A stretch of DNA of 64,000 nt from Ferruginibacter sp. (GTDB taxonomy: Bacteria > Bacteroidota > Bacteroidia > Chitinophagales > Chitinophagaceae): positions 16,477-80,476 of the forward strand of contig JAHBTM010000004.1 in assembly GCA_019638635.1 (NCBI GenBank), in the 5' to 3' direction. The position numbers were made by a program, and so were the translations under genes. The notes below the pieces were generated by a model. The model worked only from the letters and a program-made list of their open reading frames with translations, was not told the origin of the DNA and did no database searches. Shown here piece after piece: positions 18,024 to 27,197 of this stretch (its first letter is position 1; every line of letters begins with the position of its first letter).

Positions 18024-20279
18024 CTAGTTCCCATATTCACAGAGAAATTTAATGCGCATCAACTTCAATTGCTCCCAGTTGAAATTGCTGTCGGCCAACT
18101 CCTCCTGTGCTACCTGCAACGATGAAGTTTCGCAACCTTTAAAGTAATCGATAATCTCTTCCTGCTCGTATTCATCTACCAATTCTTCAATGGCATAGTT
18201 CAGATTTAATTTGGTGCCACTAGCCACAATGGTTTCCATCTCCTCCAACAACTCATCCAACCTCAATTCTTTTTGTTTGGCAATGGTTTCGAGCGGAATT
18301 TTCTTATCAACGTTCTGGATAATAAATATTTTGTTGTTCTTACGATTGGCAACCGATTTCATAACAAAATCATCCGGACGAATAATATCATTCTCTTCTA
18401 CATAAGCACGAATCAAATCAAGAAACGGTTTTCCATAACGGATGGCCTTGCCTTTGCTGACACCACTGATTTTCTCCAGCTCTTCCATGGTTGTAGGATA
18501 CATCGTAGCCATATCTTCCAGCGATGATTCCAGGAAAATCACAAAAGGCGGCAACTTTTTTTCAGTGGCCACTTTCTTTCGAAGTGTTTTCAAACTTTCA
18601 AAAAGCGCCTCATCCAAAGCTCCCGCAGCATGTGTTGCCTGCGCTGCTTCATCCTCATCAGCCTGAGCATTTTCAAAAGTGTTGTTCAATACAATTTTGA
18701 AAGAACCCGATTTCTTCAGAAAGGCTTTACTTTTTTTAGTGAGTTTCAATAAGCCATATTCAACAATGTCTTTTTCCAGTAGCTCGTGTAACAACATCTG
18801 GCGCAGCAAACTGTTCCAGAAGTTGGCGTCCTGATCATTTCCCGAAGCAAACACATCCAGGTTTTCATGACGGTACATTTGCACCTGCGGGGTTAGCTTA
18901 CCAATCAGTATGTTGATGACATATTCAATATTGAAATTTTCTCCCAGTTTACTAATCACTTTCAAAGCAGTGATTACTTCATCCCGTGCTTCAACTTTCT
19001 CTTTCGGATGAAGGCAGTTATCGCAATGACCACAAGACGTACTGTCGTCGAAATGTTCTCCGAAATAATATAATAACGTTTTTCTCCTGCACACGCTGCT
19101 TTCGGCATACGATACCGTTTCATTGATGAGTTGCGCCCCCACTTCTCTTTCACTCAGGGGTTTATCGCGCATGAAATGTTCCAGTTTTGAAACATCTTTA
19201 TGTGAGTAATACAGGATACATTTTCCTTCAAGTCCATCACGGCCGGCACGTCCGGTTTCCTGATAATAATTTTCGATAGATTTTGGAATGTTGTAATGAA
19301 TAACAAAACGAACATCCGGTTTATCAATACCCATACCAAAGGCAATGGTGGCAACGATTACCTGAACATCTTCATTCAAAAACTGATCTTGACGGGTAGC
19401 GCGCAGTTTTCCATCTAAACCGGCATGATATGCAACGGCTTTAACTCCATTGGCTTTCAGCATATCCGCAAGCTCTTCGGTGGTTTTGCGGTTGAGTGTA
19501 TAAATGATACCGCTTTTTCCTTTGTGCGATTGAATAAAACGGACAATACTTTTATTGGTATCATCCACCTTTATTTTAGGCAACACTTCGTACATAAGAT
19601 TCGGACGGTTGAACGAAGAGATGAAAATATTGGGGGAACGTAAACCAAGATTCTTCACAATATCACTCTGCACTTTTGGGGTAGCCGTAGCCGTTAGTGC
19701 AATCACCGGTACGGATGTATTGATGTTGTCCATCATCTCCCGGAGCCTTCTGTACTCGGGCCTGAAGTCGTGTCCCCATTCAGAAATACAGTGTGCTTCA
19801 TCCACTGCAAAGAATGAAATATTCAGGTCTTTGAAAAAGCTGATATTCTCTTCCTTGGTCATGGTTTCGGGAGCCACATATAAGAGTTTGGTATTACCGG
19901 AAAGCAAATCAGCTTTAACGGCTTTTTGTTGCCCTTTATTCAGCGAACTGTTGAGGAAGTGTGCAATATTGTCTTGGCTGCTGTAACCACGGATTAAATC
20001 CACCTGATTTTTCATCAGTGCAATGAGCGGTGAAACAACAATGGCTACACCATCCAGCAGCATGGCCGGCAGTTGGTAACACATACTTTTTCCGCCGCCG
20101 GTGGGCATAATTACAAAAGTGTCGTTTCCGTTCAGCAGGCTATGGATGATCGCTTCCTGATCGCCTTTAAACTGGCTGAACCCGAACATGTCCTGTAATG
20201 CGGTTGAAAGATCGTACGCGTGTTTGTTTTTGGAAACCGTAGCAGATTTTTTAGTGGATATAGATTTTACTTTAGTCAT
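18024..20279 (-). CDS. recQ: ATP-dependent DNA helicase RecQ
   Basis: A 751-aa RecQ helicase, unwinding DNA 3'-5' during recombination and repair. I chose ATG at 20279; an in-frame TTG lies 21 bases upstream. Walker A MPTGGGKSM (about 58-66), DEAH box (about 160-163), and RecQ motifs AFGMGIDKPDVRFVIH and QETGRAGRDGLEG are present. The zinc-binding/RQC region (CRRKTLLYYFGEHFD, CGHCDNC) and an HRDC-type helical domain (about 560-635, VFLESSLEDMATMYP-like) follow. A ~120-residue C-terminal extension (about 640-751) looks like a helix-turn-helix module found in Bacteroidota RecQ. Longer than E. coli RecQ (609 aa). Confidence 0.95.
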   Translation of the reverse strand: MTKVKSISTKKSATVSKNKHAYDLSTALQDMFGFSQFKGDQEAIIHSLLNGNDTFVIMPTGGGKSMCYQLPAMLLDGVAIVVSPLIALMKNQVDLIRGYSSQDNIAHFLNSSLNKGQQKAVKADLLSGNTKLLYVAPETMTKEENISFFKDLNISFFAVDEAHCISEWGHDFRPEYRRLREMMDNINTSVPVIALTATATPKVQSDIVKNLGLRSPNIFISSFNRPNLMYEVLPKIKVDDTNKSIVRFIQSHKGKSGIIYTLNRKTTEELADMLKANGVKAVAYHAGLDGKLRATRQDQFLNEDVQVIVATIAFGMGIDKPDVRFVIHYNIPKSIENYYQETGRAGRDGLEGKCILYYSHKDVSKLEHFMRDKPLSEREVGAQLINETVSYAESSVCRRKTLLYYFGEHFDDSTSCGHCDNCLHPKEKVEARDEVITALKVISKLGENFNIEYVINILIGKLTPQVQMYRHENLDVFASGNDQDANFWNSLLRQMLLHELLEKDIVEYGLLKLTKKSKAFLKKSGSFKIVLNNTFENAQADEDEAAQATHAAGALDEALFESLKTLRKKVATEKKLPPFVIFLESSLEDMATMYPTTMEELEKISGVSKGKAIRYGKPFLDLIRAYVEENDIIRPDDFVMKSVANRKNNKIFIIQNVDKKIPLETIAKQKELRLDELLEEMETIVASGTKLNLNYAIEELVDEYEQEEIIDYFKGCETSSLQVAQEELADSNFNWEQLKLMRIKFLCEYGN

Positions 20280-20514
20280 ACAAATAGAACTTAACAACAA
20301 TCAATTGCTGAAACCCTTTTTGAAGGGGTAGCGAAGTTACTGCAAATCACCTCATTTAATTCAGTCTTGCCGTGCTGTTTTAAGATTTTGCAAATCTTTA
20401 ATCATTATAAGTTACAATAATTTTCTCAATTCACGATTCATTTTTTTTCTAATCTGTTTTTATCACACCCACAGGCTTTTATTTTTCCATCAATTGAATT
20501 AGGTTTGCCTCCGG
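20280..20514. other. Divergent intergenic region between recQ and kdsD
   Basis: An AT-rich 235-bp spacer separating two divergent genes. It should hold both promoters; only the kdsD -7 element (20500-20507) is convincing. Confidence 0.4.
20500..20507 (+). promoter_or_regulatory. -7 box upstream of kdsD
   Basis: TAGGTTTG, a full TAnnTTTG match, seven bases before the ATG. A start site at the usual distance would give a leaderless or nearly leaderless mRNA. No clear -33 element is visible. Confidence 0.5.
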
Positions 20515-21480
20515 ATGCAACCGTCTGAAATCATAAAAACCGCGCTGCGAACCATCAACTTACAAGCTGATGCCCTCCGCCATTTAACGAGTTTTGTGGA
20601 TGACACTTTTGAACAGGTAGTACATGCTATCGCTCAAATGCAGGGCAGAATGGTTATCAGCGGAATCGGTAAAAGCGCTATCATAGCGCAGAAAATTGTA
20701 GCTACTTTCAACAGCACGGGCACACCGGCCATTTTTATGCATGCCGCCGATGCCATTCACGGCGATCTGGGTATTGTTCAACCCGGTGATATTGTGATGG
20801 TTATCAGTAAAAGTGGCGACAGCCCCGAAATCAAAGTTCTCGTACCATTGGTAAAGAATTTTGGAAACCTGCTGGTGGGCATGACGGGCAATATGCAATC
20901 GTTTCTGGCCCAAAATGCTGATAAGGTATTGAATACCACTGTATCTCAGGAGGCTTGTCCGAATAACCTGGCACCTACCACCTCCACAACAGCACAAATG
21001 GTTATGGGAGATGCCCTGGCCGTTTGTTTGATGGACTTGAAAGGTTTCAGAAAGGAACATTTCGCCCGTTTTCACCCCGGGGGCTCACTCGGAAAGCGCC
21101 TGTATTTAAGGGTGGCCGATGTGATGAGTAGCCAGAAACCCGCTGTGGTAGCGGAATCGGGCATAAAGCAGGTTATTGTGGAGATGACCCGCAGCCGTTT
21201 GGGTGCCACGGCCGTAGTAAATGCTCAGGGAGAATTGACCGGCATTATAACCGATGGAGATGTACGCCGGATGCTGGAGAATAATGATTCCATTTCGGGC
21301 CTTACCGCAGGAGATATCATGATTAAAACTCCCAAAACCATTGCTGCCGATGAAATGGCGGCTGAAGCCCTGGAGGTGATGCGCAAACACAATATTAATC
21401 AATTGCTGGTAGTCAATCAGCAGCAACAATATAACGGCATAGTGCACTTGCAGGAAATTATTCGCGAGGGTATTATTTAA
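20515..21480 (+). CDS. kdsD: D-arabinose-5-phosphate isomerase (KpsF/GutQ/KdsD family)
   Basis: A 321-aa enzyme converting ribulose-5-P to arabinose-5-P, the first step towards KDO of lipopolysaccharide. The N-terminal SIS sugar-isomerase domain (about 35-175) contains SGIGKSAIIAQKIV, HAADAIHGDLG and SKSGDSPEI; the FHPGGSLGKRL motif is typical of the family. Two CBS domains follow (about 200-255 and 270-320; GIITDGDVRRML, KHNINQLLVV). kdsB, a later step of the same pathway, lies 5 kb downstream on the other strand. The mannose-1-P guanylyltransferase gene follows 18 bp later, so the two are probably one operon for envelope polysaccharide. Confidence 0.92.
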   Translation: MQPSEIIKTALRTINLQADALRHLTSFVDDTFEQVVHAIAQMQGRMVISGIGKSAIIAQKIVATFNSTGTPAIFMHAADAIHGDLGIVQPGDIVMVISKSGDSPEIKVLVPLVKNFGNLLVGMTGNMQSFLAQNADKVLNTTVSQEACPNNLAPTTSTTAQMVMGDALAVCLMDLKGFRKEHFARFHPGGSLGKRLYLRVADVMSSQKPAVVAESGIKQVIVEMTRSRLGATAVVNAQGELTGIITDGDVRRMLENNDSISGLTAGDIMIKTPKTIAADEMAAEALEVMRKHNINQLLVVNQQQQYNGIVHLQEIIREGII

Positions 21481-21498
21481 AGCAACTGTAGTAACAAC

Positions 21499-22581
21499 AT
21501 GAATAAAAATAATTATGTGGCCATCATGGCCGGTGGAATCGGAAGCCGTTTTTGGCCTATGAGCAGAACCGAATACCCCAAGCAGTTTCTCGATATTTTG
21601 AATACCGGACGAACCCTCATTCAAAGTACCTATGACCGTTTCGCAACCTTCATTCCAAAGGACAATATTTTTGTGGTAACTGCAGAAAGCTATGAACACA
21701 TCGTACAGCAACAACTTCCGGAATTGAAACCGGAAAATATTTTGTGTGAGCCTTCCCGAAAAAATACAGCACCCTGCATTGCGTATATTTCATACAAGCT
21801 GCACCAGTTGAATCCGCATGCCAATCTAATTTGTGCACCGGCTGATCACCTGATTCTCGATAATGATGCATTTATACAAGTGTGTTCAGATGCATTGCAT
21901 TTCACCTCTCACATTAAAGCTTTGCTCACACTGGGTATAAAGCCCACCAACCCGAATACCGGTTACGGATACATTCAGTTTGAACCCTTCCCGGTTTCCG
22001 ATAATGTATTCAAGGTGAAAACCTTTACAGAAAAACCGGATAAGGAACTGGCTGTAACCTTTGTTTCCAGCGGGGAGTTTTTATGGAATGCCGGCATCTT
22101 TGTATGGGAGGTAAAAAATATCATTAAAGCATTTGAACGATTTCTGCCAGAATTACACGATGTATTCGATGCAGGTAAAAACGATTTCAATACACCGAAT
22201 GAAAAATCCGCCATCGAAAAAATTTATCCGATGTGCGTAAACATTTCCATTGATTATGGCATCATGGAAAAAGCAGATAATGTTTATGTAATACCGGCTT
22301 CCTTTGGATGGAGTGATTTAGGAACCTGGGCCAGCGCCTACGAAACCCTCGATAAAGATTATCTCGGCAATGCGGTTGCCGGGAATAATGTAATGGTGAT
22401 TGATGCTACCAACAACATGGTCCATGTACCAAACGAAAAACTGGTACTGTTACAGGGGCTTGATGATTTTATTGTGGTGGATACAGAAGATGTGTTGCTC
22501 ATCTGCCGAAAAAACAAAGAACAGGATATCAAGGAGTATGTGAACGAAATCAAACGCAATAAAGGTGATAAGTATATTTAG
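21499..22581 (+). CDS. manC: Mannose-1-phosphate guanylyltransferase
   Basis: A 360-aa nucleotidyltransferase making GDP-mannose from mannose-1-P and GTP for polysaccharides and fucose-type sugars. The signature AGGIGSRFWPMSRTEYPKQF (residues about 10-29) is diagnostic, together with APADHLILD (about 113), FTEKPD (about 176), EFLWNAGIFVW (about 193) and SIDYGIMEKAD, SFGWSDLGTW (about 250-275). It is the short form without the C-terminal isomerase domain. It lies 18 bp after kdsD in the same direction. Confidence 0.93.
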   Translation: MNKNNYVAIMAGGIGSRFWPMSRTEYPKQFLDILNTGRTLIQSTYDRFATFIPKDNIFVVTAESYEHIVQQQLPELKPENILCEPSRKNTAPCIAYISYKLHQLNPHANLICAPADHLILDNDAFIQVCSDALHFTSHIKALLTLGIKPTNPNTGYGYIQFEPFPVSDNVFKVKTFTEKPDKELAVTFVSSGEFLWNAGIFVWEVKNIIKAFERFLPELHDVFDAGKNDFNTPNEKSAIEKIYPMCVNISIDYGIMEKADNVYVIPASFGWSDLGTWASAYETLDKDYLGNAVAGNNVMVIDATNNMVHVPNEKLVLLQGLDDFIVVDTEDVLLICRKNKEQDIKEYVNEIKRNKGDKYI

Positions 22582-22669
22582 TTGATGATAACATATACGT
22601 ATAAACGAAATGCTTCCGGTGAACTGTAGAAATCAGTAAGCCACATTTGTTTTCTTAAATTGTCGGAAT

Positions 22670-23029
22670 GTGGAAGTTTTGATTTTATTTTTATTTGTGC
22701 TGGTATACTTGTTGATATCCATGCCCGGCAACGTTCAACGGTATAGTCAGAGGCATACGAATAAAAAGAAAGAGCACATTTATTCAGACGCATTCTTGCG
22801 CGCGATACTACCCAGAAAAACTTACTATCGTGATGTGTACCTGAAATCCGATGCCTGGAAACGTAAACGGTATGTAGTGCTGAGGCGCGATAACTGGCAA
22901 TGCGTGTATTGTGGCAACCGGGCTACTCAGGTGCATCATAAAAGATATGCGAAAGTTAACATAGGAAAGGAGCCAATCGAATGGCTTGAATCTGTATGCA
23001 ATACCTGCCATGACGAACTGCATCCATGA
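22670..23029 (+). CDS. HNH endonuclease domain protein with N-terminal membrane helix
   Basis: A 119-aa protein starting with GTG. Residues 2-17 (EVLILFLFVLVYLLIS) form a convincing transmembrane helix, followed by a basic linker. The C-terminal half is a complete HNH nuclease: CVYCG, VHHKRYAK, and CNTCHDELHP, giving two CxxC zinc knuckles around the catalytic His pair, followed by the terminal His. The combination is unusual since HNH enzymes are usually cytoplasmic; a nuclease anchored at the membrane might act on incoming or extracellular DNA (inference). It stands alone between manC and the aminotransferase gene. Confidence 0.8.
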   Translation: MEVLILFLFVLVYLLISMPGNVQRYSQRHTNKKKEHIYSDAFLRAILPRKTYYRDVYLKSDAWKRKRYVVLRRDNWQCVYCGNRATQVHHKRYAKVNIGKEPIEWLESVCNTCHDELHP

Positions 23030-23132
23030 CCGATAGAATACCTTCACTTAGGTTTTCAATCCAAAGTCCCGTAAATTCAATCTTGTTTCTACAGTCTTTT
23101 GCAACTTTTTTACTTAAATAAACACACGTTGT

Positions 23133-24275
23133 ATGAGGAGTAAATTGCCTCAATCCGGCACTACCATCTTTACCGTAATGAGCGAACTTGCGGCTAAACA
23201 TAAAGCCATCAATTTAGGACAGGGGTTTCCGGATTTTCCGATGGACGAAGCCTTGATAGAAGGTGTACACAGGGCCATGAAAGATAACCTGAACCAGTAC
23301 ACGCACATGAATGGTTATCCTTTGTTGCGCGAACGCATCGCCGAAAAAATTGCTGCTCTTTACTCCGTGCAGGTGCATCCCGATAAAAACATTACTATCA
23401 CACCCGGCGGTACATACGCCTTATATACTGCTATCACAGCTTTGGTGCATCCGGGCGATGAGGTTATTGTGTTTGAACCGGCATACGATAGCTATATCCC
23501 TACCATAGAAATCAACGGTGGAAAAGCAGTGGCTATTCCGCTCAGCTATCCCGATTATACTATTCCATGGGATGTAGTACGCAGTAAAATCAATGATAAA
23601 ACGCGTGCCATCATCCTGAACTCTCCCCATAACCCTACCGGTGCGGTGTTAACAGAAAACGATATGCGTACACTCGAAGCCGTTATACAGAATACAGATA
23701 TCATGATTATAAGTGATGAAGTGTATGAACACCTTGTATTCAACGGGCTGCCACATGAATCAGTATTAAAATATCCTGGACTGGCGGCGCGCAGCTTTGC
23801 GGTGTACTCCTTTGGTAAAGTATATAATTGTACCGGCTGGAAACTGGGATATGTTGTGGGTCCGGGTGAATGGATGAAAGAGTTTAGAAAAATCCATCAG
23901 TTCAACTGCTTCACCTGCAACACCCCTATGCAGGTGGCTCTGGCTGATTTTCTGGCTGTGCCCGAGGCATATACGCAACTGGCTAAAAAAATGCAGGCTC
24001 AAAAAGAAAAGCTTGAAGGTTTTATGAAGGCGACACGTTTTTCACCCATGAAAAGTAATGGCAGTTATTTTCAATTGTATAGTTATAATGCTATGAGCAA
24101 TGAATCTGAAAATGATTTTGCTGTCAAGCTGATACAAACCGCCGGAGTAGCTACTATACCCGTTGCCGCATTTTACCGCAACCCACCCAACCACCATGTA
24201 TTGCGTTTTTGTTTTTGCAAGAAGGATGAGGTGCTGGAAGAGGCAGCGAACAAACTGGCAATGGCCGGTTATTGA
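23133..24275 (+). CDS. PLP aminotransferase, methionine aminotransferase (YbdL) type
   Basis: A 380-aa class-I/II aminotransferase. PLP motifs: ITPGGTYALYTAI (about 89), NSPHNPTGAVL (about 165), ISDEVYEHLVF (about 190) and the Schiff-base lysine in YSFGKVYNCTGWKLGY (about 229). Opening residues GTTIFTVMSELAAKHKAINL and GQGFPDFPMD are typical of YbdL/kynurenine-aminotransferase-like enzymes that transaminate methionine and glutamine. The omega-amidase-type hydrolase at 45982, often a pathway partner, lies 22 kb away. Its stop codon abuts the lysA stop codon with no gap. Confidence 0.88.
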   Translation: MRSKLPQSGTTIFTVMSELAAKHKAINLGQGFPDFPMDEALIEGVHRAMKDNLNQYTHMNGYPLLRERIAEKIAALYSVQVHPDKNITITPGGTYALYTAITALVHPGDEVIVFEPAYDSYIPTIEINGGKAVAIPLSYPDYTIPWDVVRSKINDKTRAIILNSPHNPTGAVLTENDMRTLEAVIQNTDIMIISDEVYEHLVFNGLPHESVLKYPGLAARSFAVYSFGKVYNCTGWKLGYVVGPGEWMKEFRKIHQFNCFTCNTPMQVALADFLAVPEAYTQLAKKMQAQKEKLEGFMKATRFSPMKSNGSYFQLYSYNAMSNESENDFAVKLIQTAGVATIPVAAFYRNPPNHHVLRFCFCKKDEVLEEAANKLAMAGY

Positions 24276-25490
24276 TTACAAAACTTCGATTTGATTTTTA
24301 AGCAAATCTTCAAACGTTTCACGTGAACGAATGAGTACAGAATGCCCATTCATTACCAACACTTCAGCCGGTTTCAGCCGTGAATTGAAATGGCTCGACA
24401 TTTCAAACCCATACGCACCGGCATTCATAAAGGCAAGTACATCACCTTCTCGTACTTCCGGTAATTTTCTATCCCATGCAAATGTATCGGTTTCACAAAT
24501 ATTTCCCACTACAGTATAAATGCGTTCGGGGCCTTCAGGATTGCTGATGTTTACGATGTGATGATAACTGTCGTAAAACATGGGCCGGATTAAATGGTTA
24601 AAGCCACTATTCACTCCCACAAAAACTGTAGCAGTAGTTTGTTTGATGATGTTTGCCTTCACTAAAAAGTACCCGCACTCACTTACCAAAAACTTACCTG
24701 GCTCAAACCATACCTCTAATTTTTTTCCGGTTTCATTTTCAAATGTATGTAAAGCTTCTGCTACCTGATTCCCTAACAGATGCACATTGGTTTCATCTTC
24801 ATCTACATGGTAGGGTACTTTAAACCCACTGCCCATGTCAATAAATTCAAGGGTATCAAAATGACGGGCCATTTCAAACATAATGTCCAGTCCTGCCAAA
24901 AACACATTCACATCTTTTATCTCACTTCCGGTATGCATATGTAAACCTTTCACGTGCAATCGGGTTGTTTTTACAATGCGTTCAATGTGCCTCATCTGAT
25001 GAATGGAGATACCAAACTTACTGTCAATATGCCCGGTAGAAATTTTGAAATTCCCTCCGGCCATGATGTGTGGATTCAGCCGGATACAAACCGGATAAGT
25101 GTTTCCATATTTGTTCCCGAATTGTTCCAGTATCGAAATGTTATCAATATTGATGTGCACATTCAATCGGCGCGCTTCTTCAATTTCATTAAACGATACA
25201 CAGTTGGGCGTATATAATATTTCTGATGGATTAAATCCTGCTTTCAACCCAAGCTGCACTTCATGTATGCTTACACAATCCAGCGAGAGACCGAGCGACT
25301 TCATTAATTTTAAAATATTGATGTTGGTCAGCGCTTTGGCGGCGTAGAAAAACCGGGCATTGCATTGTTTGAATGCCTCCTTTAACTGATGTGCCCGGTG
25401 CGCTATTTGTTCTGCATGGTATACATACAGAGGGGTCCCGTACTGATTGGCGATATCAAGCAGTTGTTGGTTTGATAATGGCTGATGCAT
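24276..25490 (-). CDS. lysA: Diaminopimelate decarboxylase
   Basis: A 404-aa PLP enzyme converting meso-diaminopimelate to lysine. The Schiff-base Lys52 is in FFYAAKALTN. The barrel carries GLHMHTGSEI (about 202) and EPGKFLVSECGYFLVKAN (about 268); the C-terminal beta domain carries VGNICETDTFAWDR (about 330) and NAGAYGFEMSSHFNSR (about 367), as expected for LysA. Length fits the family. It ends directly against the convergent aminotransferase gene and is preceded, 29 bp away, by the end of the DUF1569-kdsB operon on the same strand, with which it could be co-transcribed. Confidence 0.93.
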   Translation of the reverse strand: MHQPLSNQQLLDIANQYGTPLYVYHAEQIAHRAHQLKEAFKQCNARFFYAAKALTNINILKLMKSLGLSLDCVSIHEVQLGLKAGFNPSEILYTPNCVSFNEIEEARRLNVHINIDNISILEQFGNKYGNTYPVCIRLNPHIMAGGNFKISTGHIDSKFGISIHQMRHIERIVKTTRLHVKGLHMHTGSEIKDVNVFLAGLDIMFEMARHFDTLEFIDMGSGFKVPYHVDEDETNVHLLGNQVAEALHTFENETGKKLEVWFEPGKFLVSECGYFLVKANIIKQTTATVFVGVNSGFNHLIRPMFYDSYHHIVNISNPEGPERIYTVVGNICETDTFAWDRKLPEVREGDVLAFMNAGAYGFEMSSHFNSRLKPAEVLVMNGHSVLIRSRETFEDLLKNQIEVL

Positions 25491-25519
25491 GTGAGGAGTA
25501 ATGTAATATTGTTTAATGG

Positions 25520-25969
25520 TTACACACCAAATTGTGTGAGGTGGTGATCGAGATGCTTATACATGGATTTCCCCCATTGTTCAGGTGTGAATTTTCCAAA
25601 CATCGGATGAGGGTGTTTTGAAATGCCATCAGGGCCGGCATGATAGAACTGATCAATTAATCGCATAAGTCCGGCTTTTTCTGATTCAAAATTTCTCTCA
25701 TCTCGAATTTTAAAATTAGGTGCAGTGGGCAGGTTTCTCTTCCAGGGAGTATCATTGTACAGTTTGTGTTTCAACAGCGGACCTAAAAGATATCCTAAAA
25801 ACATTCGTGGAAGTTTTACCGGAGATAAAGGCACTTTAAACGCTTCCTTACAATGCGCCAACATCTGAGCGGGTGTCATCACACCCCATTGCGCCTTCAA
25901 TACAGGTTGCAGCCGATGAATCCGTTCTACCGTTTCTTCGTACGTGCTGCGGTCAAATAAATTTTTCAT
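25520..25969 (-). CDS. DUF1569 / DinB-like protein
   Basis: A 149-aa cytoplasmic protein resembling the DUF1569 branch of DinB-like four-helix bundles: WGVMTPAQMLAHCKEAF, HPMFGKFTPEQWGKSMYKHL and terminal DHHLTQFGV provide the conserved His residues of a putative metal site. It overlaps kdsB by 4 bp (ATGA) and is likely translated from the same mRNA. The DinB-like protein at 54506 in this window has the same ending (QHHLKQFGL) and is probably a paralogue. Activity is unknown. Confidence 0.8.
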   Translation of the reverse strand: MKNLFDRSTYEETVERIHRLQPVLKAQWGVMTPAQMLAHCKEAFKVPLSPVKLPRMFLGYLLGPLLKHKLYNDTPWKRNLPTAPNFKIRDERNFESEKAGLMRLIDQFYHAGPDGISKHPHPMFGKFTPEQWGKSMYKHLDHHLTQFGV

Positions 25970-26715
25970 CTGTTTGAAAATTTAAGTTTGTTTAAATGGC
26001 TGATGGCTTTATCCAAATCTTCAGGCACATCAATCTTAAGCATGTTTTCCTGGGTAACTACCATTTTTAAAGGAATACCGTTTTCGAGAAAACGCAGACA
26101 TTCAATTTTTTCCAGCAACTCCAGCGGTGTGGGTTCTAATCGGGTAAACTTCAGTAAGGCCTCTTTCGTGAAGGCATACACGCCAATATGTTCGAAATAA
26201 GTAACCGGCAATGTTTGATCCCGATGATAAGGAATCGGGCTACGGCTGAACAATAATGATTGGTGCTGTTTGTCTACCACCACTTTAACCACATTCGGGT
26301 TGTTGGCTGTGGCTATATCATGAAATGGTTTCATCAGTGAAGCCACCTGTGTATTGGGTTGTTCAAATGCAGAAAGAAGGGCTGCCAACGGTGGGGCAGA
26401 CACGAAGGGTTCATCACCCTGCACATTCAATATAACATCTGCCTCAATATGTGCTGCAGCTTCAGCAATACGGTCGGTGCCGCTTTCATGTTCTTTCTTA
26501 CTCATCAGGGCTTTACCGCCATGTTGAGTGATTTCATCATAAATTAAAGGATGGTCTGTTACCACATATACCTCTTGGAAAAGTTGGGTAGCTAAAGTAT
26601 TTTCGTATGTACTGCGGATGACCGTTTTGTCTCCGAGTATCTTCATCAGTTTCTCCGGGAAACGCGTGGCGGCATACCGCGCAGGAATCATGGCTATGGC
26701 TTTCAACTGGCTCAT
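25966..26715 (-). CDS. kdsB: 3-deoxy-manno-octulosonate cytidylyltransferase
   Basis: A 249-aa enzyme activating KDO to CMP-KDO for lipopolysaccharide inner core. Signatures: MIPARYAATRFPEKLM (about 10-25), ATQLFQEVYVVTDHPLI, MSKKEHESGTDRIAEA (about 73) and VILNVQGDEPFVSA (about 95). Later motifs YHRDQTLPVTYFEHIGVYAF and EKIECLRFLENG also fit KdsB. Flanked by 4-bp overlaps on both sides (DUF2007 protein upstream, DUF1569 protein downstream), so it is the centre of a three-gene operon. Confidence 0.95.
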   Translation of the reverse strand: MSQLKAIAMIPARYAATRFPEKLMKILGDKTVIRSTYENTLATQLFQEVYVVTDHPLIYDEITQHGGKALMSKKEHESGTDRIAEAAAHIEADVILNVQGDEPFVSAPPLAALLSAFEQPNTQVASLMKPFHDIATANNPNVVKVVVDKQHQSLLFSRSPIPYHRDQTLPVTYFEHIGVYAFTKEALLKFTRLEPTPLELLEKIECLRFLENGIPLKMVVTQENMLKIDVPEDLDKAISHLNKLKFSNR

Positions 26716-27134
26716 TCGTTTGAAGTGTTTACATCCGGTTCGGGCAGTTTGCTGGACTCATAACCGCAAGCCGTGCATTGATATACATTTTCAGCTGATA
26801 TGGCCAGATTGGAAAACATCCAGGTAAACAAGGAAGTTAAAAAATTCCTTGCCTTTTTGCTGGGAACGATAATAAATTTGCGTGCACCACATTTCGGACA
26901 AAGGGTATGTTCCAGGGCCTCTTGCTCAAACTGTTGTAATAGGGTTCGAGCCGCCTGTTCATCCTGTTCAGCCACAATTACTTTTATGTTTCCGATGGCG
27001 TTGCTGAAATACGGCGTTAAGGTGACGGTGTTTTCATCTATCACATAACTAGCCATGCCATGCTCGGCCAGCCGGGTGTGCAGGATGTGGGCACTGAAAT
27101 AATTGTCAAACCTCTTGAGCACAACACTTTCCAC
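26712..27134 (-). CDS. DUF2007-type signal-transducing/zinc-ribbon protein
   Basis: A 140-aa protein that starts with GTG (MESVVLKRF). Residues about 3-75 match the DUF2007 alpha/beta domain (FDNYFSAHILHTRLAEHG, VIDENTVTLTPYFSNAIGNI, VIVAEQDEQAARTLL), followed by a split zinc ribbon: CPKCG (about 98) and CTACG (about 126), interrupted by a moderately hydrophobic segment (NFLTSLFTWMFSNLA). First gene of the kdsB operon by a 4-bp overlap. Function unknown; DUF2007 resembles PII-like signalling folds. Confidence 0.78.
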   Translation of the reverse strand: MESVVLKRFDNYFSAHILHTRLAEHGMASYVIDENTVTLTPYFSNAIGNIKVIVAEQDEQAARTLLQQFEQEALEHTLCPKCGARKFIIVPSKKARNFLTSLFTWMFSNLAISAENVYQCTACGYESSKLPEPDVNTSNE

Positions 27135-27197
27135 TATGAAGGAATTATGATGATAAATCTGGAAGTCAGCCGTGAAGGTTTACGGTGCTTTGCTGGC

